Below are positions 51,363-58,021 of a stretch of DNA of 64,000 nt, one piece after another. The first letter of the stretch is position 1, and each line of letters begins with the position of its first letter. The position numbers were made by a program, and so were the translations under genes. Source of the stretch: Streptomyces sp. SID5910 (GTDB taxonomy: Bacteria; Actinomycetota; Actinomycetes; Streptomycetales; Streptomycetaceae); the NCBI RefSeq assembly GCF_009862125.1, contig NZ_WWHX01000398.1, positions 1-64,000 on the forward strand. Direction: 5' to 3'. The notes beneath the pieces were generated by a model. That model was not told the origin of the DNA. It ran no database searches and saw nothing but the letters and a program-made list of their open reading frames with translations.

Positions 51363-51725
51363 ATGACCGATCTGCTAGACGCGCTGATTCAGGCAGCGCT
51401 AGAAGTGCGGCAGTTCGTAAACGTCTATGACGACGCAGCTACCATGCCGGGCCGACGGCCTGACGTGGATGCGGACGGAACGGGGCGTACGGCGACGCGC
51501 GACCCGGGCCGACCGACGGAGGCAACGGCGCTGGACGGGCGACGGCTTGCGCTCCAGGCAGAACTTCACAGTGGCGCCGACTGGCTCGCCTACGCAGTGG
51601 CAGCCACTCGCGGCGTCTCCGCATCCATGGATCGTGCCCTTACCCGGTGGGAGGGGGAGGACACGGCCCTCCAGCTCCCAGGGGGAACGACAGTTGATCA
51701 TCATCACGGGGCCGCAGGACACTGA
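51363..51725 (+). CDS. Hypothetical protein, 120 aa
   Basis: Starts MTDLLDALIQAALEVRQFV; acidic helical with an Ala/Gly-rich middle and a His-rich end. It lies 28 bases after a TTGCTT/TACAGT promoter. No family recognised. Confidence 0.5.
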   Translation: MTDLLDALIQAALEVRQFVNVYDDAATMPGRRPDVDADGTGRTATRDPGRPTEATALDGRRLALQAELHSGADWLAYAVAATRGVSASMDRALTRWEGEDTALQLPGGTTVDHHHGAAGH

Positions 51726-51915
51726 CGAAGCCGTCGGACTCCTGGCGGAGATGGCGGGGCTACTCGACGCTGTCCCCGCGTACAGCGCAGCACTTCAGTG
51801 GGCCACGGCGACGGCTCTTTACTGCATGGCCGGCTGGGAGCACTGCTCCCTCGCCGTCGCTGACGTGACGATCGCGGAGGCGTGCGGCCTCATAGTGCAT
51901 CGACTCACCGTCTGA
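51694..51915 (+). CDS. Hypothetical protein, 73 aa
   Basis: TTG start with GGGGGAA upstream, inside the 3' end of the preceding gene. It encodes LIIITGPQDTDEAVGLLAEMAG... with Cys at CMAGWEHC. The longer frame from 51427 is Arg-rich and out of character, so I reject it as a start. No family recognised. Confidence 0.45.
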   Translation: MIIITGPQDTDEAVGLLAEMAGLLDAVPAYSAALQWATATALYCMAGWEHCSLAVADVTIAEACGLIVHRLTV

Positions 51916-51936
51916 GGTCCGCAAAACGACTCGCGG

Positions 51937-51967
51937 AGCCCCCGTTCCGACGTGGGACGGGGGCTTT
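51937..51967 (+). terminator. Hairpin terminator
   Basis: Arms AGCCCCCGT and ACGGGGGCT with an 11-nt loop, followed by TTCGCTT. A variant of the 18-bp motif (CCGCAAAACGACTCGCGG, 51919-51936) abuts it. Confidence 0.7.
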
Positions 51968-52010
51968 CGCTTACCCAAAGCGCTGTGTGACTCAGGTCAC
52001 AGCACACCAC

Positions 52011-52040
52011 TGTCACATCTTCGCTCTCGCGCCCCATTAC
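52011..52040 (+). promoter_or_regulatory. Phage promoter, TGTCAC/CATWAC class, upstream of the sigma gene
   Basis: TGTCAC, 18 bp, CATTAC with ATC after the first box and GCGCCCC before the second. The -10 ends 42 bases before the sigma-factor ATG. If the sigma factor reads this promoter class, it controls its own gene. Confidence 0.7.
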
Positions 52041-52082
52041 CTCACTACGCAAGACACACACACACGCACGGAGGAGCACACC

Positions 52083-52847
52083 ATGTCGCGAGTCACGGTC
52101 ACCGACGAGCAGATTCAGGCGGCACAGGCGGGGGACGAGGCCGCCATGTGGGAGATCGTCCAGGCATTCGACTCCATGTTCTCCGGCATGATCCGTTCCG
52201 TCGGAGCCTCGGGGGCCTCGCACGAGGAGGATCTCCTCCAGGAGGCGCGCGTCGTGCTCATCCAGCACGTGCGCTCCTACGAGACGGGCGCCGACGCGGC
52301 CAAGCTGACGAGCTACGTCTTCCAGGCGGCACGGCGGCGCATCGCGGAAGAGAACGTCGTCCACACGACCGAACTGACCACCGACCCCACGGCCGTTCTC
52401 CGCGTCCGTCGTGCGCTCTGGCACGCGGACGGCAACGTGGATGAGGCGTGGAGGACGCTCTCGGCGTGCTCCAACACGAAGAATCGGATGGAGCGCGAGC
52501 GCTTCATGTCCGTCGTGGAGGCGCTGGCCGGTACGGAGCGGCTGGACGCCCCCGTCGGCGACGACTCCGGCGGTGACGCCCTCACCCTCGCCGATGTCAT
52601 CCCCGACCCCACCGCACAGTCCGTCGACTCCTTCGAGCGAATCGACCTGGCCCGCTGGCTCATGACCCAGATCCCGCAGCGTCAGGCATTTGCGCTCCGT
52701 GCGTTCTACGGCGTCGGCATGACGAAGCAGGAGGAGCCGGAGACGTGCGCCGACCTGACCGTCAAGCCGGCCACCTTGCGTCAGCTCCGCTCCCGCGGAC
52801 TGGCCAACGCGAACTCCGTCGCCATCGCGCACGGGTTCGCTGCGTAA
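52083..52847 (+). CDS. Phage-encoded ECF-like sigma factor
   Basis: The 254-aa protein has a sigma region 2-like segment (DEQIQAAQAGDEAAMWEIV, then SHEEDLLQEARVVLIQHVRSYE, then TSYVFQAARRRIAEE). A linker and a region 4-like HTH follow (WLMTQIPQRQAFALRAFYGVGMTKQEE...LRQLRSRGLANA). It is longer than a minimal ECF because of a central 70-residue insert. It is expected to bind host RNA polymerase and redirect it to phage promoters. A GGAGGAG site precedes the ATG. Confidence 0.75.
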   Translation: MSRVTVTDEQIQAAQAGDEAAMWEIVQAFDSMFSGMIRSVGASGASHEEDLLQEARVVLIQHVRSYETGADAAKLTSYVFQAARRRIAEENVVHTTELTTDPTAVLRVRRALWHADGNVDEAWRTLSACSNTKNRMERERFMSVVEALAGTERLDAPVGDDSGGDALTLADVIPDPTAQSVDSFERIDLARWLMTQIPQRQAFALRAFYGVGMTKQEEPETCADLTVKPATLRQLRSRGLANANSVAIAHGFAA

Positions 52848-52887
52848 GCGATTCGCCCACCACCGACCACCGACAGGACAACCCACC

Positions 52888-53034
52888 ATGAACCGCCTTC
52901 CCTCCCTCGACGACTACGACCTCTCCGGCGTCCGCCCCGACGAAGCCGTCCTCTGGGGCGACGACGTGATGTACGCCGTGGAGGCCCGCAGCGACGGAGA
53001 GTCCTTCGACGGCTTCACCGTCGACACGCTCTAG
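52888..53034 (+). CDS. Hypothetical protein, 48 aa
   Basis: An acidic peptide (MNRLPSLDDYDLSGVRPDE...) 40 bases after the sigma gene. Such small acidic partners could be anti-sigma peptides, but no motif proves it. AGGAC precedes the ATG. Confidence 0.45.
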   Translation: MNRLPSLDDYDLSGVRPDEAVLWGDDVMYAVEARSDGESFDGFTVDTL

Positions 53035-53045
53035 TACGCACCGCT

Positions 53046-53063
53046 CCGTAAAACGACTCACGC
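53046..53063. promoter_or_regulatory. 18-bp dyad operator-like motif
   Basis: CCGTAAAACGACTCACGC differs from the reference copy at the first base only. It sits in the gap between the sigma unit and the next gene. Confidence 0.55.
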
Positions 53064-53091
53064 GACTCGACGTTACGACTGAGGAGAGAAC

Positions 53092-54045
53092 ATGACCGAG
53101 TACACCGCCACGTGCAACAGCCGCCCGTCCGACTCCGTAACGGCGCGGGCGGATGGCCGTTCCGTGGAGCTGGAGATGCGGGTATCCGGCGACTACAGGG
53201 GAGAGGCGTACCTGACGCCGGACAAGGCCCGCACCTTCGCCCGCGGCATCCTCGCCCTGGCCGACGAGATCGACGGGGGAGAGACGGAGGTGCCGATCCT
53301 CACGTTGCCCGCCATCGGTACCCGCTTCCAGGTCACGGAAGACGGACTCAACAGCGCCGACGTGAAGCGCGGCGCCGTCGTGACGGTGTCCGGCCATCAC
53401 AATGACTACTTCGGCACCACGGCGGAGAACGGGGTCCGCTGGTACTTCAGCCCGAAGCACATCGGAGACGGCCTGGAGCCCGTCTCCGACGAACCGTCTG
53501 ACCTCCTCGACGAAACGGGGCTCGCTGGCTGGGAGCGCGACCTCATCGGGGGCGCGAAGACCTCCGCCCCCACCAAGGTCGGCGACCGCGTGGAGATCGT
53601 GCGTGCGGAGTGGTGCGACCGGGACACGGAAGGCCGCACGGGCGTGGTCGACGAGGTGGACGCGGACGACGAGCACCTCTCCTTCCGCATCGTCGACGAG
53701 GCGGGCGACTTCATCGCGTGGGCCGCAGAGGTCCGGAAGGTCGACGCGCCGGCCGACGGAGTGGTGAAGGTCGGGGACTACGTGGAGATCACCCGATACC
53801 GCAGCTACAGCATTGAGTTCGAGGGCCTGCACGGGTACGTGACGCAGGTCGACGACGACAGCATGCCGTACCTCGTCGCCACCACCGACGAAGGGGAGGT
53901 GTGGGCGGAGGGCGTCCGCAGGATCGGCGCCTCGGCCCCCGACTCCACCCGCTCCGACCTCGTCAAGCGCGCCCAGACCGCTCTCGCCGGTACTAACCCC
54001 ACGGCCGCGGACATCATCCGCCTGGCGGAGTTCCTCGCCGGATAG
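53092..54045 (+). CDS. SH3-like-repeat protein, 317 aa
   Basis: After an N-terminal beta domain (MTEYTATCNSRPSDSVTAR... and PDKARTFARGILALADEID) it has repeats such as VGDRVEIVRAEWCDRDTEGRTGVVDEVDADDE and VGDYVEITRYRSY. These are related to the genes at 41745 and 42571. GAGGAGAG precedes the ATG. Function unknown; KOW-like folds often contact RNA polymerase or ribosomes. Confidence 0.55.
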   Translation: MTEYTATCNSRPSDSVTARADGRSVELEMRVSGDYRGEAYLTPDKARTFARGILALADEIDGGETEVPILTLPAIGTRFQVTEDGLNSADVKRGAVVTVSGHHNDYFGTTAENGVRWYFSPKHIGDGLEPVSDEPSDLLDETGLAGWERDLIGGAKTSAPTKVGDRVEIVRAEWCDRDTEGRTGVVDEVDADDEHLSFRIVDEAGDFIAWAAEVRKVDAPADGVVKVGDYVEITRYRSYSIEFEGLHGYVTQVDDDSMPYLVATTDEGEVWAEGVRRIGASAPDSTRSDLVKRAQTALAGTNPTAADIIRLAEFLAG

Positions 54046-54047
54046 TC

Positions 54048-54110
54048 GCGTAAGTCGTTTCACGCAGCTCCTCGCAGGGGTTGTGTGGCCGACATACGTC
54101 ATGTCATAGT
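54048..54110 (+). promoter_or_regulatory. Operator motif plus GACATA-type promoter
   Basis: GCGTAAGTCGTTTCACGC (54048-54065, reverse orientation) is followed by TTGTGT (54081-54086), 18 bp containing GACATACGTCATGTC (a GACAT/ATGTC dyad), and CATAGT (54105-54110). The following GTCACACCGCAAGGCACT is shared with the promoter at 56369. Confidence 0.65.
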
Positions 54111-54144
54111 GGTCACACCGCAAGGCACTAGCGAAGGAGTGGTC

Positions 54145-54249
54145 GTGGACATCAAGCGAGCCGGCAAGTTCGTCTGCATCGTCCACGGCCCCTCCTGCGA
54201 CCACGACGCCAAGCGTCGGCACATCTTCCGTTGGGTCGCCGCGAAGTAA
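54145..54249 (+). CDS. 34-aa Cys/His peptide
   Basis: GTG start with AAGGAG upstream. It encodes MDIKRAGKFVCIVHGPSCDHD followed by a basic RRHIF tail; Cys and His spacing could bind one zinc ion. First gene behind the GACATA-type promoter. Function unknown. Confidence 0.45.
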   Translation: MDIKRAGKFVCIVHGPSCDHDAKRRHIFRWVAAK

Positions 54250-54295
54250 CTGGATCGGGCGCTCCACACCGGGGCGCCCCAAGGGAGGGGACGAG

Positions 54296-54742
54296 ATGCA
54301 GCCCAAACACCGCACCTTGCGCCGCGACAGGTGGACCAACGGCTACGTCACGAGTGACGGACGCTACGAGGTCAGCCCCGTGTTCGGGTCCAGCATCCGA
54401 GGCGGAGACGTCACCCGCCCCACCGGATGGTGTCTCAAGGACCGGCAGGGTGAGCCCTGCTACCGTCCGCGCCTTTCCGACATCCGCGACACCCTCGCGG
54501 AGCGCCCCACAGGAGTGGGCGGCACGGTTGCCGAACTCACCCCGACGATGCGCCGGGTGTACGACAGGGTTCAGGCCGGCTGGTCGGTTCGCCAGGGTGA
54601 CGGCACGCAGTACCGCACCGTCAAGGCGCTCGCCGACCGTGGGCTGGTCAAGCTGGAGACCGAGTACCCGTACTGGGGTCAGGACAAGTGCCGCCACCTG
54701 TGGTCGTTCCGTCGCTGGCACGTCTCCAAGATCGAAGACTGA
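54296..54742 (+). CDS. Hypothetical protein, 148 aa, possible winged helix
   Basis: A basic protein whose C-terminal half reads like a winged helix (LTPTMRRVYDRVQAGWSVRQGDGTQYRTVKALADRGLVKLE). The N-terminus has Cys in GWCLKDRQGEPC. GGGAGGGG precedes the ATG. It might regulate transcription; not proven. Confidence 0.5.
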   Translation: MQPKHRTLRRDRWTNGYVTSDGRYEVSPVFGSSIRGGDVTRPTGWCLKDRQGEPCYRPRLSDIRDTLAERPTGVGGTVAELTPTMRRVYDRVQAGWSVRQGDGTQYRTVKALADRGLVKLETEYPYWGQDKCRHLWSFRRWHVSKIED

Positions 54743-54749
54743 CCCACCC

Positions 54750-54824
54750 GCCCCGCATAGGCAAGCCCGAACACCCGGCACCCCCAGTGCCGGCGGGCGC
54801 GCGGTTCGAATCCGCGGCGGGGCC
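54750..54824 (+). tRNA. tRNA-like sequence (CCC loop), D arm atypical
   Basis: Perfect 7-bp acceptor stem GCCCCGC/GCGGGGC, perfect 5-bp T stem CGCGG/CCGCG around TTCGAAT, and a stem CGGCA/TGCCG with a 7-nt loop CCCCCAG. The loop lacks the usual U33 and the D arm cannot form normally, so it may be a divergent tRNA-Gly(CCC), a remnant or a mimic. Confidence 0.45.
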
Positions 54825-54849
54825 CTTGCCCAACCAGTAGGAGTCTGAG

Positions 54850-55071
54850 ATGCCAGTGTTCTACAAGCACTTCGGCGACGCTGCACACGACGCCCTGACG
54901 TCAAACGCGGACCGCGCTGCGCGTCACGCGGAGGAACGGGATGCGGCCACGCGAGCAGCCTTCGACCGCTTCCACGCCACGGCCAGGACGGACCGCAAGG
55001 CGGCCGTCGCCCAGCTCCACACCGACATGAAGCGCGCCGGGGGACCGGTGCCGCAGGACGAGGAGAAGTGA
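54850..55071 (+). CDS. Hypothetical helical protein, 73 aa
   Basis: Charged helix-rich protein (AARHAEERDAATRAAFDRFH...) following the tRNA-like element. Stop overlaps the next gene region. No family recognised. Confidence 0.5.
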   Translation: MPVFYKHFGDAAHDALTSNADRAARHAEERDAATRAAFDRFHATARTDRKAAVAQLHTDMKRAGGPVPQDEEK

Positions 55072-55073
55072 CC

Positions 55074-55907
55074 ATGAAGGAAGTCTTCGAGGAGCACCAC
55101 TCGGGTGAGCGATACGGATACGTGACGGAGGTGGAGACCGACTCGGCGTACAAGCAGGTGCTTTTGAGTGCTGGGGCATTGGACGGTTCCCCGATCGACA
55201 CCGCGTGGGTGTCGCCCATGCAAGCTCGTGCCATCGCCGAAGCCCTGATCCGCGCGGCTGACGAGGTGGAAACCCTCGCCCACACCGGCCGGCCCTCCCG
55301 TGCCCCGATGCGCATCGCCTCCGCTGCCGCGTTCGTCACCACCCTGGCCGCGCTCGGCTTCGTCGTCGCCCCCGACGCGCAGGCCCCGGAGTACCCGCTT
55401 CTGAAGGACGTCGTCTCTGCCCCCGTCATGACGCCCTCCCCGAACTCCCCGTCGCCGTACAAGCCGGAGCCCCAGCCGGCCACGCACACGGACCGGGACG
55501 AGGAGCGCAAGACACTGACGCCGTCGCCCTCCCCGACGATCGCCAAGCCGTCGTCGACCCCCGCCACGAAGCGGCCCGGGAAGACTCCCGCGGACATCCG
55601 CATCAGCTTCTACCGCGACTGCACGGGCGACCCCCAACCGTGCATCGACGCGGGGTCGCTGACGATGTACGCCGGGCACATCCTGGCCGGCCACAACTAT
55701 GACGGGTACGCCTGGCTCTCCCGCGTCCCCGTCGGCCGCACGGTCCGCGTCATCTCTGGTCCGCTCGCCGGAACGTACCGGGTCTACGGGCACCAGTACA
55801 TCGACCGCCAGGGCGGCGCCATCCCCACGTTCTCCGGCGGCCCGGACCTCGTCCTCCAGACGTGCGAGGGGGACGGCACGGGGTTCTCGTTGCTGCGCCG
55901 AGTCTGA
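55074..55907 (+). CDS. Membrane-anchored sortase-like protein
   Basis: The 277-aa protein has a cytoplasmic N-terminal domain of about 75 residues (SPMQARAIAEALIRAADEVE), similar to the small protein at 57612. One transmembrane helix (about 79-98) and a long Pro/Ser/Thr linker follow. The C-terminal domain reads like a class E/F sortase: His207 in AGHN, the LQTC with Cys264, and Arg275/276 at the very end. Sortases join proteins to peptidoglycan. AGGAG at good spacing favours the ATG at 55074. Confidence 0.6.
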   Translation: MKEVFEEHHSGERYGYVTEVETDSAYKQVLLSAGALDGSPIDTAWVSPMQARAIAEALIRAADEVETLAHTGRPSRAPMRIASAAAFVTTLAALGFVVAPDAQAPEYPLLKDVVSAPVMTPSPNSPSPYKPEPQPATHTDRDEERKTLTPSPSPTIAKPSSTPATKRPGKTPADIRISFYRDCTGDPQPCIDAGSLTMYAGHILAGHNYDGYAWLSRVPVGRTVRVISGPLAGTYRVYGHQYIDRQGGAIPTFSGGPDLVLQTCEGDGTGFSLLRRV

Positions 55908-55910
55908 CCT

Positions 55911-55943
55911 AGAGCCCCTGTCAATTCCGGTGACAGGGGCTCT
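55911..55943 (+). terminator. Hairpin terminator
   Basis: Perfect 13-nt arms AGAGCCCCTGTCA/TGACAGGGGCTCT around ATTCCGG, followed by TTCCTG. A near-identical hairpin is at 56886-56916. Confidence 0.8.
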
Positions 55944-55975
55944 TCCTGTACCGCAAACCGCTCACAGGAGGAGCT

Positions 55976-56170
55976 ATGTCCGTACTGACCATCCCCGCCC
56001 GCGACGTCCGCAGGGGTGACCGCTTCAGCCTCCACGGGCACCGACGCGCCGCCTCCGACGGAGCCTGGCCGTGGGGAGAGGGGAGCGTCACCCTGCACTT
56101 CGAGGGCGGCGGCTACGCCATCGTGCCGGCGGGTACGGAGGTCGTGGTGAACCGCGGGGAGGCGGCGTGA
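55976..56170 (+). CDS. Hypothetical protein, 64 aa
   Basis: Beta-rich protein (MSVLTIPARDVRRGDRFSLHGH...GYAIVPAGTEVVVNRGEAA) with AGGAGG 5 bases before the ATG. Similar small beta proteins occur often in Streptomyces phages. Function unknown. Confidence 0.55.
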   Translation: MSVLTIPARDVRRGDRFSLHGHRRAASDGAWPWGEGSVTLHFEGGGYAIVPAGTEVVVNRGEAA

Positions 56171-56349
56171 CGTTCCGCCTGACGTTCGAGGACGGCCCCA
56201 CCGTACTCGTCGACGAGGACGCGCGGCTCCTCTTCCTCCGCCTGGCGAAGCAACGTGGGGACGAGGTGACCCGCGTCCGCGGGGGCCACGTCATCACGCT
56301 CGCCGGCCGACGGGTGCGACGGGTGGCACTGATCGCGGAAGTCGCGTGA
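56167..56349 (+). CDS. Hypothetical protein, 60 aa
   Basis: Small beta/alpha protein (MTFRLTFEDGPTVLVDEDARLL...) with GTG start overlapping the previous stop. Its last codons overlap the 18-bp motif at 56344-56361. Confidence 0.5.
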   Translation: MTFRLTFEDGPTVLVDEDARLLFLRLAKQRGDEVTRVRGGHVITLAGRRVRRVALIAEVA

Positions 56350-56398
56350 GTCGTTTTACGCGACGCGGTTGTGTGGTCGACATAACTTGTGTCATAGT
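56344..56398 (+). promoter_or_regulatory. Operator motif plus GACATA-type promoter
   Basis: GCGTGAGTCGTTTTACGC (56344-56361) is the exact reverse complement of the reference motif. TTGTGT (56369-56374), 18 bp with GACATAACTTGTGTC, and CATAGT (56393-56398) follow, then GTCACACCGCAAGGCACT. Same design as 54048-54110. Confidence 0.65.
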
Positions 56399-56441
56399 CG
56401 TCACACCGCAAGGCACTCGCAGAGGGTCGGGCGGCACAACT

Positions 56442-56592
56442 CCACAGAGAGCAGACCTCCTGCACGTGCTGGCTGTGCAGGCGTAACCATGGGCCTGACG
56501 ACGCCGAAGAGGACGCGGAGAGCACCCGCGAGACGGATCGGACCTCCTCCAGGATCACGTAGCCCCCGCCATGGCAGTACTGCTCTCTGTGG
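56442..56592 (+). ncRNA. Candidate structured RNA or 5' leader
   Basis: Perfect complementary arms CCACAGAGAGCAG (56442-56454) and CTGCTCTCTGTGG (56580-56592) enclose about 125 nt. Inside lies a 7-bp hairpin CCTGCAC/GTGCAGG (56459-56465, 56475-56481) and two copies of GACCTCCT. It begins about 40 bases after the GACATA-type promoter and ends 31 bases before the next ATG. No good coding frame spans it. Confidence 0.5.
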
Positions 56593-56623
56593 GCCCCAGC
56601 CCGACCGACACAGAGGAGCAGCA

Positions 56624-56866
56624 ATGGACCGACACGACCCGCACAGCACCCGACTTGACGCCTCGAACGTGGTCATCACGGCCCGCCAGGCGGTACCGGG
56701 GACCGTAGTTCTTGTCGAGGGCTGGGCCAGCTTCGCCACGGTCACTGTCGCCCGGTGGGAGCCGGCGGGCGACGGTTACGCCACGCTCTACGGTGCTGAC
56801 GGAATCGCCCGCGGCAAGTTCCTTCCCGATGAGTTCCTGGAGGCCGACCCGAAGTCGATCGGCTGA
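56624..56866 (+). CDS. Hypothetical protein, 80 aa
   Basis: Starts MDRHDPHSTRLDASNVVITARQ; beta-rich body (GTVVLVEGWASFATVTVARWEPAG) like a small SH3-type barrel. GAGGAG precedes the ATG. It lies behind the candidate structured RNA, which may act as its leader. Confidence 0.55.
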   Translation: MDRHDPHSTRLDASNVVITARQAVPGTVVLVEGWASFATVTVARWEPAGDGYATLYGADGIARGKFLPDEFLEADPKSIG

Positions 56867-56885
56867 GCGACCCGGAGCCCCACGC

Positions 56886-56916
56886 GAGCCCCTGTCGATT
56901 CCGGCGACAGGGGCTC
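56886..56916 (+). terminator. Hairpin terminator
   Basis: Arms GAGCCCCTGTCG and CGACAGGGGCTC around ATTCCGG, almost the same sequence as the hairpin at 55911. Confidence 0.75.
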
Positions 56917-56956
56917 CGGTTCACACTCACAACTTACGCACACAGAACGAGGAGCC

Positions 56957-57598
56957 ATGAGAGCACTCCGCCGGCTGGACCCCCTCCTGATTCAAGCCGT
57001 CATCGCAGCCGCACTCTCCTTCGCCCACATCCACGACATCGCGGAGGCCGCGGGGCAGGGCGGGTGGAAGGCGTGGGCCTACCCCGTGTCCGTCGACGTC
57101 CTCCTTGTCATGGCCTGGAAGCGTGTCCGGGAGGCGGAGGAGGGGGAGTCGGTTAAGGCCGCACGCCTGTGGTTCTGGCTCTCCCTGGCGGCGTCCATGA
57201 GCGCGAACGTCGCCACGGCCGGCGTCGTCGACCTGGAGCACCCGCCGACGATGCTCCGTGTCCTCGTCGCCGCCTGGCCGGTGCTCGCGTTCTTCGGGGG
57301 TTCGCTGCTCGTCCACTCGCGCAAGGCACCCACGGGCACCAACGAGGGGCCGCAGAAGGCCGCTGAAGAGCCTGTGGGGGAGTCGGTGGAGGAAGTGGTC
57401 CCGGAGTCCGTGGAAGAGCCGCAGAAGCCCGTCCTGGTCACGTACAAGGAAGCCGCCGACATGGCCGGCGTGGCGACGGAGACGATCCGCGGAGCAGCTA
57501 ACAGCTCCCGGCTCGTCAAGCACCAGACCATCGAGGGGCCACGCGTCAGCCTCGACGAGGTACGTAAGGTCTACAACAAGCGCCCCGTGGGCGCGTGA
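56957..57598 (+). CDS. DUF2637-type membrane protein with C-terminal HTH
   Basis: The 213-aa protein has four hydrophobic helices in the first 125 residues, including QAVIAAALSFAHIHDIA and WAYPVSVDVLLVMAWKR, as in DUF2637/SpdB-like proteins of actinobacterial mobile elements. An acidic linker and a C-terminal HTH (TYKEAADMAGVATETIRGAAN) follow. Role unknown; the HTH suggests membrane-tethered DNA binding. Confidence 0.7.
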   Translation: MRALRRLDPLLIQAVIAAALSFAHIHDIAEAAGQGGWKAWAYPVSVDVLLVMAWKRVREAEEGESVKAARLWFWLSLAASMSANVATAGVVDLEHPPTMLRVLVAAWPVLAFFGGSLLVHSRKAPTGTNEGPQKAAEEPVGESVEEVVPESVEEPQKPVLVTYKEAADMAGVATETIRGAANSSRLVKHQTIEGPRVSLDEVRKVYNKRPVGA

Positions 57599-57611
57599 AG
57601 AAAGGGAGAGC

Positions 57612-57779
57612 ATGAACACGGTTCAGGACTCGTACGGGAACGCGATCACGACCCGCGTGAACAAGGATGAAGTCCAGGTCGTCGCGGACGGCGAGACGCG
57701 GGCCGACTACACCCCAGCACAAGCACGCGAACTGGCCGCCGCTCTCCTCCGCGCGGCGGACGAGGCGGAGGGGGTATGA
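57612..57779 (+). CDS. Small protein sharing a domain with the sortase-like protein
   Basis: The 55-aa protein (MNTVQDSYGNAITTRVNKDEV...YTPAQARELAAALLRAADEAE) matches the N-terminal domain of the product at 55074. GGGAGAG precedes the ATG. The domain is common in small Streptomyces phage proteins; function unknown. Confidence 0.55.
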   Translation: MNTVQDSYGNAITTRVNKDEVQVVADGETRADYTPAQARELAAALLRAADEAEGV

Positions 57780-58021
57780 GCGACTTCGCCGCCTGCTTTA
57801 TCGCCCGTCAGGTCGCGAGCGATGAGGAGATCTTCGCCCGCGATGCCCGTTACGCTGCTGACCTGCTCAACTCCATCGCTTCCAACCCCGTGGTAGACGG
57901 GGTGACCGCTGGCGACCTCGCCCGTCTCTCCGCGCGCGTGACGGAGCTGATCCGCCTAAGCGCGAAGATCGGCGCCATGCGTGAGACGGCGCTGACGTTG
58001 ACCGCAGAGGGGGCGCGATGA
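57776..58021 (+). CDS. Hypothetical helical protein, 81 aa
   Basis: Helical (MSDFAACFIARQVASDEEIF...), coupled by ATGA overlaps with both neighbours. No family recognised. Confidence 0.5.
   Translation: MSDFAACFIARQVASDEEIFARDARYAADLLNSIASNPVVDGVTAGDLARLSARVTELIRLSAKIGAMRETALTLTAEGAR

Noticed and set aside
51427-51693. N-terminal extension of the 51694 gene
   Set aside because: Strongly Arg-rich, lies in another frame of the 51363 gene, while a TTG with a good binding site exists at 51694.
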